From contig WGMZ01000018.1 in assembly GCA_016124735.1 (NCBI GenBank), positions 1 to 64,000 of the forward strand: DNA of 64,000 nt, in the 5' to 3' direction. Shown here one piece after another: positions 25,578-34,608 of this stretch. The position numbers and the translations under genes are program-made. The stretch's first letter is position 1. Every line of letters starts with the position of its first letter. The notes beneath the pieces were generated by a model. The model did no database searches. It was not told the DNA's origin and was given only the letters and a program-made list of their open reading frames with translations. The DNA comes from Bacteroidota bacterium (lineage in GTDB: Bacteria; Bacteroidota; Bacteroidia; UBA8524).

Positions 25578-27734
25578 ATGACGCAGATCGAGAAGTTCAG
25601 TTATGACAATAAGATTGTCAGGAATTTCGGGGTTGCTACCGTTATTTGGGGCGTTGTCGGAATGTTGGTTGGCCTCCTTGCGGCCATTCAGCTGTATGAA
25701 CCAGCAGCGAACCTGAGTAATCCCTACACAACCTTCGGGCGAATACGTCCTCTACACACCAATGCAGTAATCTTTGCTTTTGTAGGAAATGCCATTTTTA
25801 TGGGCGTTTATTATTCCTTACAAAGGCTCTGCAAAACAAGAATGTTTTCGGATGTACTGAGCCGCATCCATTTTTGGGCCTGGCAGCTGATTATTGTGGC
25901 AGCCGCCATCACATTGCCACTCGGTATGACCACATCGCATGAATATGCAGAGTTGGAATGGCCGATTGACATCGCCATTACCTTGATCTGGGTGGTATTT
26001 GGATGGAACATGTTCGGTACTATTCTGCGACGCAGGGAAAAACACCTTTATGTGGCTATTTGGTTTTACATCGCCACCTTCGTTACCGTGGCAGTGCTGC
26101 ATATCGTGAACTCTTTCGAACTTCCGGTTGGATTCATGAAAAGTTATTACTGGTACTCCGGAGTGCAGGATGCGCTGGTTCAATGGTGGTACGGCCACAA
26201 TGCGGTGGCATTTTTCCTGACTACCCCATTTCTGGGTCTCATGTATTACTATCTTCCAAAAGCGGCGAACAGGCCGATATACTCGTATAAATTATCCATC
26301 CTCCACTTTTGGACATTAATTTTCATCTATATATGGGCAGGTCCTCACCACTTGCTATACACATCACTGCCTAACTGGGCACAGTCGTTAGGTACTGTTT
26401 TTTCCATCATGTTGATTGCTCCTTCCTGGGGTGGTATGATCAATGGATTGTTGACTTTGCGGGGTGCCTGGGATCGGGTGCGGGAAGATGCCATTCTGAA
26501 GTTTTTTGTGGTGGGCATTACCGCTTATGGTATGGCTACCTTCGAAGGTCCGATGCTTTCCCTGAAAAACGTAAATGCAATTGCGCATTTTACCGACTGG
26601 ATCGTTGCGCACGTACACGTTGGGGCATTGGGATGGAACGGACTCCTTACTTTTGCTATCCTTTATTGGCTGGCTCCTCGTATTTATAATACCACACTTT
26701 ACAGCAAGAAACTTGCAAATACTCACTTCTGGCTGGCCACTCTGGGAATCATCTTCTACGCCGTTCCAATGTATTGGTCTGGCTGGACACAAGGTCAGAT
26801 GTGGAAGGAGTTTGGTCCGGATGGCGGCCTGGTATATCCGGAGTTCATCAAAACCACTGTATCCATCCTGCCACTTCATATTATGCGATCCATTGGCGGA
26901 GCTATTTACCTCACCGGTGTATTTCTGATGGTTTATAATCTGTATAAAACAGTGAAGAGCGGCCACCTCGTGGCGAACGAAGAGGCCGAAGCACCAGCGA
27001 TGGTAAAAGCGAACCCTCAAAAAGAATACTGGCATCGTGTGATAGAAAGAAAGCCTACCATGCTTTTAATCCTGTCGCTGATTGTGATTCTCATCGGAGG
27101 GGTAGTAGAAATGGTGCCCACCTTCCTGATCAAGGAAAATGTGCCCACAATCGCAGCTGTGAAGCCATATACACCGCTGGAACTGGAAGGCCGGGATATA
27201 TATATCCGGGAGGGCTGTGTGAACTGCCACAGCCAAATGGTGCGACCGTTCCGTTCAGAAACAGAACGCTATGGCGAATATTCCAAGGCGGGAGAGTTCG
27301 TTTACGACCATCCATTCTTGTGGGGATCCAAACGTACCGGACCGGATTTGGCCCGGGAAGGTGCCGGGCACTTGCATAAATCGGACGGCTGGCATTACAG
27401 TCACCTGGTCAAACCCAGTGACATGACAGAAAACTCCATAATGCCTGAGTATGTATTTCTTACCAGGTCAACCCTCAATACAAACAAAACCGCAGATAAG
27501 ATTGTAGCCATGCGTACCCTGGGTGTTCCTTATCCTGATGGTTATGAGAACCAGGCTGTCAAGGACCTCGAATCTCAGGCAAAGGGAATAGCCGATAACC
27601 TGAATAAGGAGGGAATTTGGCTCGATGAGGAAAACGAAGTGAAAGTTCCGGCAGATGCGGAGGTAATCGCTCTGATCGCCTACCTGCAGCGTCTTGGAAC
27701 TGATATAACCAAATCAGAAACCGCTAATAAATAA
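25578..27734 (+). CDS. ccoNO: cbb3-type cytochrome c oxidase, fused CcoN-CcoO subunit
   Basis: This 718-residue fusion is the core of a high-affinity terminal oxidase that reduces O2 to water and pumps protons. The CcoN part (about 1-480) has some twelve transmembrane helices and the heme/copper histidines: RPLHTNAVIF, WWYGHNAVAFF, GPHHLLYTSLPNW and AHVHVGALGWNG. The CcoO part (about 505-718) starts with a membrane anchor and carries one heme c site, CVNCH at 547-551, with its Met ligand region downstream. The fusion is typical of Bacteroidota, where separate N and O genes are the proteobacterial form. It heads an operon with ccoQ-like, ccoP, ccoG and ccoH genes. Confidence 0.95.
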   Translation: MTQIEKFSYDNKIVRNFGVATVIWGVVGMLVGLLAAIQLYEPAANLSNPYTTFGRIRPLHTNAVIFAFVGNAIFMGVYYSLQRLCKTRMFSDVLSRIHFWAWQLIIVAAAITLPLGMTTSHEYAELEWPIDIAITLIWVVFGWNMFGTILRRREKHLYVAIWFYIATFVTVAVLHIVNSFELPVGFMKSYYWYSGVQDALVQWWYGHNAVAFFLTTPFLGLMYYYLPKAANRPIYSYKLSILHFWTLIFIYIWAGPHHLLYTSLPNWAQSLGTVFSIMLIAPSWGGMINGLLTLRGAWDRVREDAILKFFVVGITAYGMATFEGPMLSLKNVNAIAHFTDWIVAHVHVGALGWNGLLTFAILYWLAPRIYNTTLYSKKLANTHFWLATLGIIFYAVPMYWSGWTQGQMWKEFGPDGGLVYPEFIKTTVSILPLHIMRSIGGAIYLTGVFLMVYNLYKTVKSGHLVANEEAEAPAMVKANPQKEYWHRVIERKPTMLLILSLIVILIGGVVEMVPTFLIKENVPTIAAVKPYTPLELEGRDIYIREGCVNCHSQMVRPFRSETERYGEYSKAGEFVYDHPFLWGSKRTGPDLAREGAGHLHKSDGWHYSHLVKPSDMTENSIMPEYVFLTRSTLNTNKTADKIVAMRTLGVPYPDGYENQAVKDLESQAKGIADNLNKEGIWLDEENEVKVPADAEVIALIAYLQRLGTDITKSETANK

Positions 27735-27738
27735 GACC

Positions 27739-27915
27739 ATGTTTAAACAATTTTTAAGCGGGGTAGATGGAATGGAGCAGTACCTGATCTTTTCCATGAT
27801 AATTTTCATTCTCTTTTTTACCGGTGTGCTCATCTATGTATGGCGCATGAAAAAGGAGGACGTGAAAGAGCTATCCAATATTCCTTTAACCGACCAAGAA
27901 ACCGAATTACCATGA
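27739..27915 (+). CDS. ccoQ: Small CcoQ-like membrane subunit of cbb3 oxidase
   Basis: This 58-residue protein starts four bases after the ccoNO stop and ends in an ATGA overlap with ccoP. It has one transmembrane helix (about residues 14-36, YLIFSMIIFILFFTGVLIYV) followed by a charged cytoplasmic tail (WRMKKEDVKEL). Size, topology and position between ccoO and ccoP match CcoQ/FixQ, a small factor that stabilises the complex. Sequence conservation in this family is low, so the call rests mainly on context. Confidence 0.75.
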   Translation: MFKQFLSGVDGMEQYLIFSMIIFILFFTGVLIYVWRMKKEDVKELSNIPLTDQETELP

Positions 27916-28808
27916 AGACGAATCCGGTAAATAAACGAATTTTCGCTCTGGGTCTCCTGATAGTTTCGGGAGTCTCTGCCGGAGCCCAAACCATCGCGGA
28001 AACCGTTCCCTTTGGTATGAATGAATTGCTTTGGACGGTCACGATTCTGATGGGTGGACTGCTTTTGTTCCTCATTGGGGTGATGTACCGCCTACTGAGC
28101 ATTCTGAAAGATAAAGAATCCCCAACGCCAAAAGAAGAAAAGCTGAGTACCTGGGAAAAACTACTCTCTTTACGCCCTATGAAAGACGAGGCGTCTCTAA
28201 CTATGGATCACTCCTACGATGGGATTTATGAGTTGGATAACCCAACACCTCCCTGGTTTAACTTCCTGTTTTACGGGACCATTATTATTGGTATTATCTA
28301 CCTGATTCGTTACCACGTAGTTGGCGATGGTCGGGTGCAAGAGAATGAATACCAGGCGGAATTGGCCATGTGGGATGCAAAAAAAGCTTCTTACGAAGCG
28401 AAGCATACGGAGAGTATCAACGAGAATACTGTGACTCTGGTAACCGACCCGGCTAAACTGCAAAAATCAGCGGAGCTTTTTACCTCCAAATGTTCCCCTT
28501 GTCATGGAAAAAAAGGAGAGGGAATCAGTGGACCGAATTTAACAGACCAATATTGGCTTCACGGGGGTAAGTTGAGCCAGGTGTTTAATACCATTACCAA
28601 CGGGGTACCTTTAAAAGGAATGATTCCCTGGAAAGGAATCTTAAAGCCAGAGCAAATTCAGGATATGGCAAGCTATATTTTGTCTTTGCAGGGAACCGTG
28701 CCCGAGGGAGCGGGTAAAGAACCACAGGGTGAAAAAATGGTGGCTGAGCCCGCCGAGCAAGCGCAGGACACTGCGTCGAATGAAACAGTTAGTTTGCTAG
28801 TTAAATAG
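27912..28808 (+). CDS. ccoP: cbb3 oxidase subunit CcoP, mono-heme form
   Basis: I start at ATG 27912, which overlaps the ccoQ-like stop, giving 298 residues. An upstream in-frame start at 27840 would sit inside ccoQ. There is a signal/anchor segment (about 8-24), a transmembrane helix (about 38-58), the CcoP-N motif region DGIYELDNPTPPWFN (about 98-112), and a second membrane helix. One C-terminal cytochrome c domain with heme site CSPCH at 194-198 follows. The subunit passes electrons to CcoO and the catalytic site. Proteobacterial CcoP has two heme c groups, and only one CxxCH is present here. The tail is Glu/Pro-rich. Confidence 0.93.
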   Translation: MKTNPVNKRIFALGLLIVSGVSAGAQTIAETVPFGMNELLWTVTILMGGLLLFLIGVMYRLLSILKDKESPTPKEEKLSTWEKLLSLRPMKDEASLTMDHSYDGIYELDNPTPPWFNFLFYGTIIIGIIYLIRYHVVGDGRVQENEYQAELAMWDAKKASYEAKHTESINENTVTLVTDPAKLQKSAELFTSKCSPCHGKKGEGISGPNLTDQYWLHGGKLSQVFNTITNGVPLKGMIPWKGILKPEQIQDMASYILSLQGTVPEGAGKEPQGEKMVAEPAEQAQDTASNETVSLLVK

Positions 28809-28813
28809 GAAAG

Positions 28814-30226
28814 ATGGAAGCTGCGAAAGCCTTAGACGACAAGCATTACCGCGACAGTTTATCCAATGTAAATAAGAAAGGAAAGCGACTTTGGATATTC
28901 CCAAAAAAACCTAGCGGAGGTTATTACAAGGCGCGCAGCATCGTATCCTGGGCACTCATGGCACTGATGTTTTCCGGCCCTTTTCTTAAATGGCACGGTC
29001 ATCCTTTGATGTTGTTCAATGTACTGGAAAGGAAATTCATTCTGTTTGGGTTTCCTTTCTGGCCCCAGGATTTTAAAATTTTTGCCGTGGCCATGCTTAC
29101 GGGCATCGTCTTTATCATTTTATTTACAGTGGTCTGGGGAAGGGTGTTTTGTGGATGGGTTTGTCCGCAAACCATTTTTATGGAAATGCTCTTTCGCAAG
29201 ATTGAATATTGGATTGATGGCGACTGGAAACAGCAGCAGAGGCTTAATGCCATGCCCTGGAACAGCGAGAAGATTCGAAAAAGAACGCTGAAACATATTC
29301 TGTTCTTCATATTGTCCTTTATTATTTCCAACACTTTCCTGGCGTACATTATTGGAATTGACGAACTGAAGCTGATGATGGTGGATGGTCCGCTGGATCA
29401 CTTGGGCTCCTTCATTTCACTGCTCATTTTTACCGGAGTCTTTTATTTTGTCTTTGCCTGGTTCCGTGAGTTGGTTTGCATCATTGTGTGCCCATACGGC
29501 CGACTGCAGGGTGTAATGCTCGATAAAAAATCGGTGGTGGTGACCTATGATCAGGTTCGCGGAGAACCAAGGGGGAAGATTAGTAAGAAGGAGGATACTT
29601 CGCATTTAGGAGATTGCATTGATTGCAACCTCTGCGTCAATGTATGCCCAACGGGAATAGATATTCGCAATGGTATTCAGCTCGAGTGCATAAACTGTAC
29701 TGCCTGTATCGATGCCTGCAACGAAGTAATGACTAAGATTGATCGCCCGACCGGACTGATTCGCTACGACACAGTGGAAGGGGTGGAAAAAGGAGAAAAA
29801 TGGAAACTCTCCGGACGCGCTATTGCTTATAGTGCAGTCCTGGTACTGTTGCTGGGAATTCTCACGGCATTCATGATAATGCGGGATGATGTGGAGGCAG
29901 TGCTGGTTCGTACCTATGGAACGACTTACCAGTATCAGGGAAACGATACAATCAGCAACCTGTACAATGTAGAATTTATCAATAAAACATTTACGGAAAA
30001 GAAGATTGAGCTTCGTATGGAAGATAAAAAGCATGCAAATCTGTTGATCATTGGCGGAGATAGTTATGCAGCGGCTCCCGGTGAACTGGTCGACGGAACT
30101 ATCATGGTGAAAGTTCCTGTGAGTCAAATTCGATCATCACACTTTAAGCTGCCTATTGGAGTCTATGTGGAGGGAGAAAAAATTAAAACATTCGAAGCGG
30201 GTTTTGTAGCCCCGGTAAAGCATTGA
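28814..30226 (+). CDS. ccoG: cbb3 oxidase accessory protein CcoG (RdxA/FixG family)
   Basis: This 470-residue membrane iron-sulfur protein has about five transmembrane helices. Signatures are CGWVCPQTIFMEM (about 113-125) and two 4Fe-4S clusters formed by CIDCNLCVNVCPTG and CINCTACIDAC (about 272-305). A C-terminal immunoglobulin-like periplasmic domain follows the last helix. CcoG reduces copper(II) to copper(I) for assembly of the CuB site in cbb3 oxidases. It lies five bases after ccoP and one base before ccoH, in the order usual for the operon. Confidence 0.93.
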   Translation: MEAAKALDDKHYRDSLSNVNKKGKRLWIFPKKPSGGYYKARSIVSWALMALMFSGPFLKWHGHPLMLFNVLERKFILFGFPFWPQDFKIFAVAMLTGIVFIILFTVVWGRVFCGWVCPQTIFMEMLFRKIEYWIDGDWKQQQRLNAMPWNSEKIRKRTLKHILFFILSFIISNTFLAYIIGIDELKLMMVDGPLDHLGSFISLLIFTGVFYFVFAWFRELVCIIVCPYGRLQGVMLDKKSVVVTYDQVRGEPRGKISKKEDTSHLGDCIDCNLCVNVCPTGIDIRNGIQLECINCTACIDACNEVMTKIDRPTGLIRYDTVEGVEKGEKWKLSGRAIAYSAVLVLLLGILTAFMIMRDDVEAVLVRTYGTTYQYQGNDTISNLYNVEFINKTFTEKKIELRMEDKKHANLLIIGGDSYAAAPGELVDGTIMVKVPVSQIRSSHFKLPIGVYVEGEKIKTFEAGFVAPVKH

Positions 30227-30227
30227 T

Positions 30228-30656
30228 ATGAAATTTCATTTTGGACATGGGTTGGTGTTAATGGCCCTCATTTTTATGGGCTTCATCGTTTATCTGGTAA
30301 GCCAGATGATTGGGCAGAAGATTGATTTGGTTGAAGATGATTATTACGAGAAAGGACTCGAGTATCAGCAGGTAATCGACGAGAAAAAACACGAACGAAA
30401 TTGTTTTAAACTGGAGCAGGACGGAAATTCCCTGGTATTAAAAACCACCGAAGAAGGAATTTCAAAAAAAGTGGCTTTGGAACTTTATCGTCCATCCAAC
30501 TCTTCATTGGATACCCTTGTAAATCCTACCCTGAATACATCGGGAGAAAGTCGCATCGACGCCTCCGGATGGGCCAAAGGGCAATGGCATTATACTCTGC
30601 ATTTTGAAGAAGCAGGTTTTTGGTATTTTCAAAAAGGAGATTTGAACTTACAATGA
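30228..30656 (+). CDS. ccoH: cbb3 oxidase assembly protein CcoH/FixH
   Basis: This 142-residue protein has one N-terminal transmembrane helix (about 8-28) followed by the FixH segment VEDDYYEKGLEYQQVIDEK and a beta-rich periplasmic domain ending GFWYFQKGDL. It acts in assembly or stability of the oxidase. It overlaps the next gene by ATGA. Confidence 0.88.
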   Translation: MKFHFGHGLVLMALIFMGFIVYLVSQMIGQKIDLVEDDYYEKGLEYQQVIDEKKHERNCFKLEQDGNSLVLKTTEEGISKKVALELYRPSNSSLDTLVNPTLNTSGESRIDASGWAKGQWHYTLHFEEAGFWYFQKGDLNLQ

Positions 30657-31312
30657 TTTGGACGGCCTTTGTCATTGGCCTGTTTGGAAGCCTGCATTGT
30701 CTCGGGATGTGCGGGCCTCTTGTCATTGCATTGCCTCAAAGCAGTGGATGGAAAGCCATGCTTTACCATAGTGGACGTATCCTCGCCTATGCGGGAATAG
30801 GGATGCTCATTGGCTTGTTTGGAAAAGGCATTAATCTGGCAGGCTTTCAACAGAGTATCAGTATCCTTAGCGGCATTCTGGTGATACTATTTGGAATGGG
30901 TCTGTTGCGAAAAAGAACTTCCTGGCCTCCTTTTTTTATAAAGCTATACCAACGCTGGTCGCAAAGCACCGATTTGTTGTCTGTTTTTCTCCTTGGATTT
31001 TTAAATGGATTGCTTCCCTGCGGCATGGTTTACGTAGCTATGGCCGGAGCCTTGATTGAACAAGATTTGCTCCGGGGAGCCCTCTACATGATGGCCTTTG
31101 GAGCAGGAACCCTGCCAATGATGCTCGGAATCAGCTGGAGCAAACACCTTTGGAAAGGTAATTTGCGGCGGAAATTAAATCGCCTGGTACCTGTTTTTAC
31201 CATCTGCATTGGCATTTTATTTTTACTGAGAGGAATGAATCTCGGAATTCCCTATGTTAGCCCTAAAATTCAAAACCAGTCGGTGATGGATTGCTGTGCT
31301 CCTGGTGAGTAA
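30653..31312 (+). CDS. Sulfite exporter TauE/SafE-type membrane protein
   Basis: I start at ATG 30653, which overlaps ccoH by ATGA, giving about 219 residues. An upstream in-frame start at 30620 lies inside ccoH. Six or so transmembrane helices carry the family motifs GSLHCLGMCGP near the N terminus and NGLLPCGMVY in the middle, both cysteine/methionine-rich and compatible with metal or thiol handling. In Bacteroidota this gene regularly closes ccoNOP-GH clusters, so a part in copper supply for the oxidase is likely, by inference from context. It ends in DCCAPGE and overlaps a convergent T9SS-domain remnant. Confidence 0.85.
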   Translation: MIWTAFVIGLFGSLHCLGMCGPLVIALPQSSGWKAMLYHSGRILAYAGIGMLIGLFGKGINLAGFQQSISILSGILVILFGMGLLRKRTSWPPFFIKLYQRWSQSTDLLSVFLLGFLNGLLPCGMVYVAMAGALIEQDLLRGALYMMAFGAGTLPMMLGISWSKHLWKGNLRRKLNRLVPVFTICIGILFLLRGMNLGIPYVSPKIQNQSVMDCCAPGE

Positions 31313-31556
31313 AAAGCAATTTGATTCGTCCTTTCCGGCTTCCGTTTTCCACTTCAAGAAAGACGACCTGCTGTTCTTTAATAAAGGAGCAATCAATCTC
31401 CAAAAGCTCTGTGCCTGCTGAAGTATTATACTGACCTCTGTACATCTCTTTCCCTTGAAGGGAGAACATTCGTACACTGCTGGTTCCTCTTGTTTCTGAT
31501 TTAAATTGCAGGGTACATGGATTCATAGCTGCAGGATCATCGGCCTGAACAGAATG
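31263..31556 (-). pseudogene. Orphan T9SS C-terminal sorting-domain fragment
   Basis: The minus strand encodes a stretch of about 97 residues opening right after a stop codon (31557-31559). It matches the core of a type A T9SS sorting domain: CTLQFKSETRGTSSVRMFSL, QGKEMYRGQ, LLEIDCSF and FLEVENGSRKGRIKLLF. There is no signal peptide and no cargo domain, and the usual PNP motif is reduced to MNPC. The only in-frame ATG (31526) gives 87 residues. The most economical reading is the 3' remnant of a deleted secreted-protein gene that now overlaps the end of the SafE-type gene by 50 bases. A functional short protein is less likely without a secretion signal. Confidence 0.55.
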
Positions 31557-31570
31557 TCAAGTGATTTGTG

Positions 31571-32293
31571 TCACATTGGAAGATGAACAGATTCTGGATT
31601 CGACCAAAAGTTCAAAAGCAGGATTAAAACGATAGCCGCAAGCAAAACAAGAATTTCCAGGAGGATGTGAATGAAAATGCTTTTTCTGTTGCCATGAGCA
31701 TGTACTCTTGCGTCACCAATAATGAACAGAAAAAGGAATACTACACCAACCAGCGGACCGGCATCCCAGTGAAACAGCCATTGCATCAAATCGTCCAGAA
31801 TAGTCAGTAAGATGAGGTATGCCGAGGAAAGGTAAATGGTGGAGATCCAATGTATAAGGTAGCCCGGCACCTTCTTTAAAAAGGCAAGTTTCGAAATGGT
31901 AGCCAACAAGGGGATAAAAAAGAGAAAGAAGGCAATTTGGCTGCTCTTATGCTCTTCCTGAAGCGTGAGCCCGAGCAAAAAGTGGTTAACGAAAGCGAGA
32001 TGCAGTCCTGCTACACTCAATGCAACAAAAAGTACCTTACCCGGACTCGGATAATAGCTTCTGAATCCGTTTTGATAATTCCTGACGACCATGGCCGGGT
32101 TGATAAGCAATTTGAGGCAGGTGGCACCTAACGACTTTTCGAGATTGAAAAGATTGACGACCAGGTCGTTCATCATGGTCCAAAAACTTAAATTTTTGGA
32201 TTGATAGCGTTGGCCGCAGTTTGGGCAATATTTTTCTTCTATTATATGCTGGCAGTTAGAACAAGTAACCGCTTCTTTTTCAGAGGATCTCAT
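31571..32293 (-). CDS. DUF3667-family membrane protein with N-terminal zinc ribbon
   Basis: This 240-residue protein begins with a zinc ribbon (CSNCQ at about 11-15 and YCPNCGQ at about 22-28). A conserved amphipathic segment (SFWTMMNDLVVNLFNLEKS) and about four transmembrane helices follow. The family is common in Bacteroidota and uncharacterised. It stands alone, divergent from tex, with a promoter-like TATCTTAG at 32310-32317 (minus strand). Confidence 0.8.
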   Translation of the reverse strand: MRSSEKEAVTCSNCQHIIEEKYCPNCGQRYQSKNLSFWTMMNDLVVNLFNLEKSLGATCLKLLINPAMVVRNYQNGFRSYYPSPGKVLFVALSVAGLHLAFVNHFLLGLTLQEEHKSSQIAFFLFFIPLLATISKLAFLKKVPGYLIHWISTIYLSSAYLILLTILDDLMQWLFHWDAGPLVGVVFLFLFIIGDARVHAHGNRKSIFIHILLEILVLLAAIVLILLLNFWSNPESVHLPM

Positions 32294-32348
32294 AAAACAA
32301 ATGGTAAGCTAAGATATTCTTTCAAAAAAAAATCGCTTCTTCGCCCGT

Positions 32349-34475
32349 ATGAGGCTATCCTATGCTCAAAACATTGGTCAGGAGATCAATCTCTCCGAGA
32401 AACAAGTGAATGCTGTTTTGAATCTATTGGAAGAAGGTTCCAGTATACCTTTCATTGCCCGTTACCGCAAAGAAATGACCGGGAGTTTGGATGAGGTGAA
32501 AATTACCCAAATTGAAGAGGCTTGGAAAAAGATGATGGAGCTGGATAAAAGAAGGGAATCCATCTTGAAGTCCATCGAAGAACAAGGCAAACTGACGGAG
32601 GAACTGGAGCAAAAAATTCGAAACGCAAAGGACATGACCCAGTTGGAAGACCTCTACCTTCCATACAAACAGAAAAGAAAAACACGAGCAAGTATTGCAA
32701 GAGACCGTGGTTTGGAACCTCTTGCGAAAATATTGATGAGTCAGAAAGACCCGGCACCCGAGTTGACAGCCCGGCGATTTATAAACAAGGAGGTTCCGAA
32801 GGCCGAAGATGCATTGGCCGGAGCCCGGGATATCATTGCCGAATGGGTAAGTGAACATTTGGGTGCGAGAGCAGGGCTCAGAAACCTGTATGAAAAATCG
32901 GCCATCCTGGAGACCAAACTGGTGAAAGGGAAAGAAGAGGAAGGTCAGAACTACCGCGACTATTTTTCCTTTCATGAGCCGCTCAAAAGAGCCGCTTCCC
33001 ATCGAATCCTTGCCATAGACCGGGCGGAAAAGGAAGAAATTTTGCGGGTCGGACTCAGTGTGGATTCCGAACAAGTATTGGAACGAATGGACCGCTATTT
33101 TGTAAAGGGCGACAATGCCTCCACAGATCAGGTGGAGCTGGCGGTGGAAGATGCCTATAAACGCCTTCTTGCGCCCTCCATCCAAAATGAATTTCGCAAA
33201 GCGGCAAGGGAAAAAGCGGAAGAGGAGTCGATCGCTGTTTTTGGAGAGAACTTACGTCAGTTATTAATGGAAGCACCGCTGGGAAAGAAAAGAATTCTGG
33301 CGATTGATCCCGGCTTTCGAACCGGTTGCAAAGTGGTATTCCTGGATGAGTCGGGAGAATTATTGCATCACACGACCATTTTTCCACACGAACCACAGAG
33401 GCAAAAAGCAGCCGCTCTCGATGCGCTCAGGTCACTGGGGGAGAAATTTAAAATACAGGCAGTGGCAGTTGGAAACGGAACGGCAGGAAGAGAAACAGAA
33501 GAGCTGGTGAGAGATGCCTTTCCTTCTGTCTCCGGGATTCAAATATTCATGGTTAGTGAGGCGGGTGCATCCATCTATTCGGCTTCCGAAATTGCCAGGG
33601 AAGAATTTCCCGACTTGGATCTTACTATTCGCGGGGCTGTTTCCATTGGAAGGAGATTATTGGACCCGATGGCCGAATTGGTTAAAATAGATCCTAAGAG
33701 TATTGGTGTGGGGCAGTATCAGCATGATGTGAACCAGGAGCGTCTGCGCCAGGTCCTGGAGCGTGTAGTGGTGAGTGCGGTTAATCAGGTGGGAGTCAAT
33801 TTGAATACGGCTTCCCCCTGGCTGTTGCGTTTTGTTTCGGGCATTGGTCCGCAACTCTCACAGAAAATTGTAAAATACCGTGCGGAAAAAGGAGCTTTTC
33901 GTTCGAGAAAGGACCTCCTGAAAGTTCCGGGACTTGGTCCGAAGGCATTTGAACAGGCTGCAGGATTTCTCAGAATTCCGGAGGCAAAAAACCCATTGGA
34001 CAGTTCAGCCGTTCACCCGGAGGCATATAGCGTGGTAGAGAAAATGGCCAGGTCGCTTGGTAAGTCTATTCCTGATTTGATGAAAGAAAAGGACCTGCAG
34101 AAGCACTTGCGCCTCGAGGATTTTGTAGAAGGTGGTATTGGCTTGCCGACCCTGGAAGATATTTTAAAAGAGCTGGTCAAGCCCGGTTTGGATCCACGGG
34201 GTGAAGCGCAGGAATTCTCTTTCGACCAAAGGGTTCGCAGCATTGGTGATCTTGAAGTTGGAATGTGGCTGCCGGGCATAGTAATGAACATGGCCAAGTT
34301 TGGAGCCTTTGTAGATATTGGAATCAAAGAAAATGGCCTGCTGCACATCTCTCAGATAGCCGACAAATTCATTCGCGATCCCGCCGAAGTGTTGCATCTG
34401 AACCAGAAAGTGCAGGTTAGGGTGGTGGAAATTGATGTCGCCAGAAAAAGGATCGGGCTCAGCATGAAGCCCTGA
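32349..34475 (+). CDS. tex: Tex family S1 RNA-binding transcription accessory protein
   Basis: This 708-residue protein shows the Tex domain order. It has an N-terminal helical domain (about 1-190), a YqgF/RuvC-like domain (from RILAIDPGFRTGCKVV near 315 to VSEAGASIYSASE near 400), and helix-hairpin-helix modules (VSGIGPQLSQKIV and VPGLGPKAFEQ, about 495-545). The C-terminal S1 domain (about 635-705) begins GMWLPGIVMNMAKFGAFVDI. It acts in the cytosol on nucleic acids or transcription complexes. Its exact role outside toxin-gene regulation is unclear. Length is slightly below the usual 720-780. It is monocistronic. Confidence 0.93.
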   Translation: MRLSYAQNIGQEINLSEKQVNAVLNLLEEGSSIPFIARYRKEMTGSLDEVKITQIEEAWKKMMELDKRRESILKSIEEQGKLTEELEQKIRNAKDMTQLEDLYLPYKQKRKTRASIARDRGLEPLAKILMSQKDPAPELTARRFINKEVPKAEDALAGARDIIAEWVSEHLGARAGLRNLYEKSAILETKLVKGKEEEGQNYRDYFSFHEPLKRAASHRILAIDRAEKEEILRVGLSVDSEQVLERMDRYFVKGDNASTDQVELAVEDAYKRLLAPSIQNEFRKAAREKAEEESIAVFGENLRQLLMEAPLGKKRILAIDPGFRTGCKVVFLDESGELLHHTTIFPHEPQRQKAAALDALRSLGEKFKIQAVAVGNGTAGRETEELVRDAFPSVSGIQIFMVSEAGASIYSASEIAREEFPDLDLTIRGAVSIGRRLLDPMAELVKIDPKSIGVGQYQHDVNQERLRQVLERVVVSAVNQVGVNLNTASPWLLRFVSGIGPQLSQKIVKYRAEKGAFRSRKDLLKVPGLGPKAFEQAAGFLRIPEAKNPLDSSAVHPEAYSVVEKMARSLGKSIPDLMKEKDLQKHLRLEDFVEGGIGLPTLEDILKELVKPGLDPRGEAQEFSFDQRVRSIGDLEVGMWLPGIVMNMAKFGAFVDIGIKENGLLHISQIADKFIRDPAEVLHLNQKVQVRVVEIDVARKRIGLSMKP

Positions 34476-34483
34476 AACCGGGA

Positions 34484-34585
34484 TTAATTGTCCCGGTCTT
34501 CGAAATCATCCTTTTTATCGTAACGGCTAATCGCAAGGACGATGATAATTATAATGCAGACCAGAATGATGAAACCCACCAGCAT
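34484..34585 (-). CDS. Possible 33-residue membrane peptide
   Basis: The reading frame encodes one hydrophobic helix (MLVGFIILVCIIIIIVLAIS) followed by a strongly charged tail (RYDKKDDFEDRDN). This single-span layout is like many small bacterial membrane peptides. It lies between tex and a YbjQ gene. There is no homology I recognise, so it may be a chance frame. The composition is unusually clean for a random reading. Confidence 0.4.
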   Translation of the reverse strand: MLVGFIILVCIIIIIVLAISRYDKKDDFEDRDN

Positions 34586-34608
34586 AAATTTGAAATATCA
34601 GGTATTAA

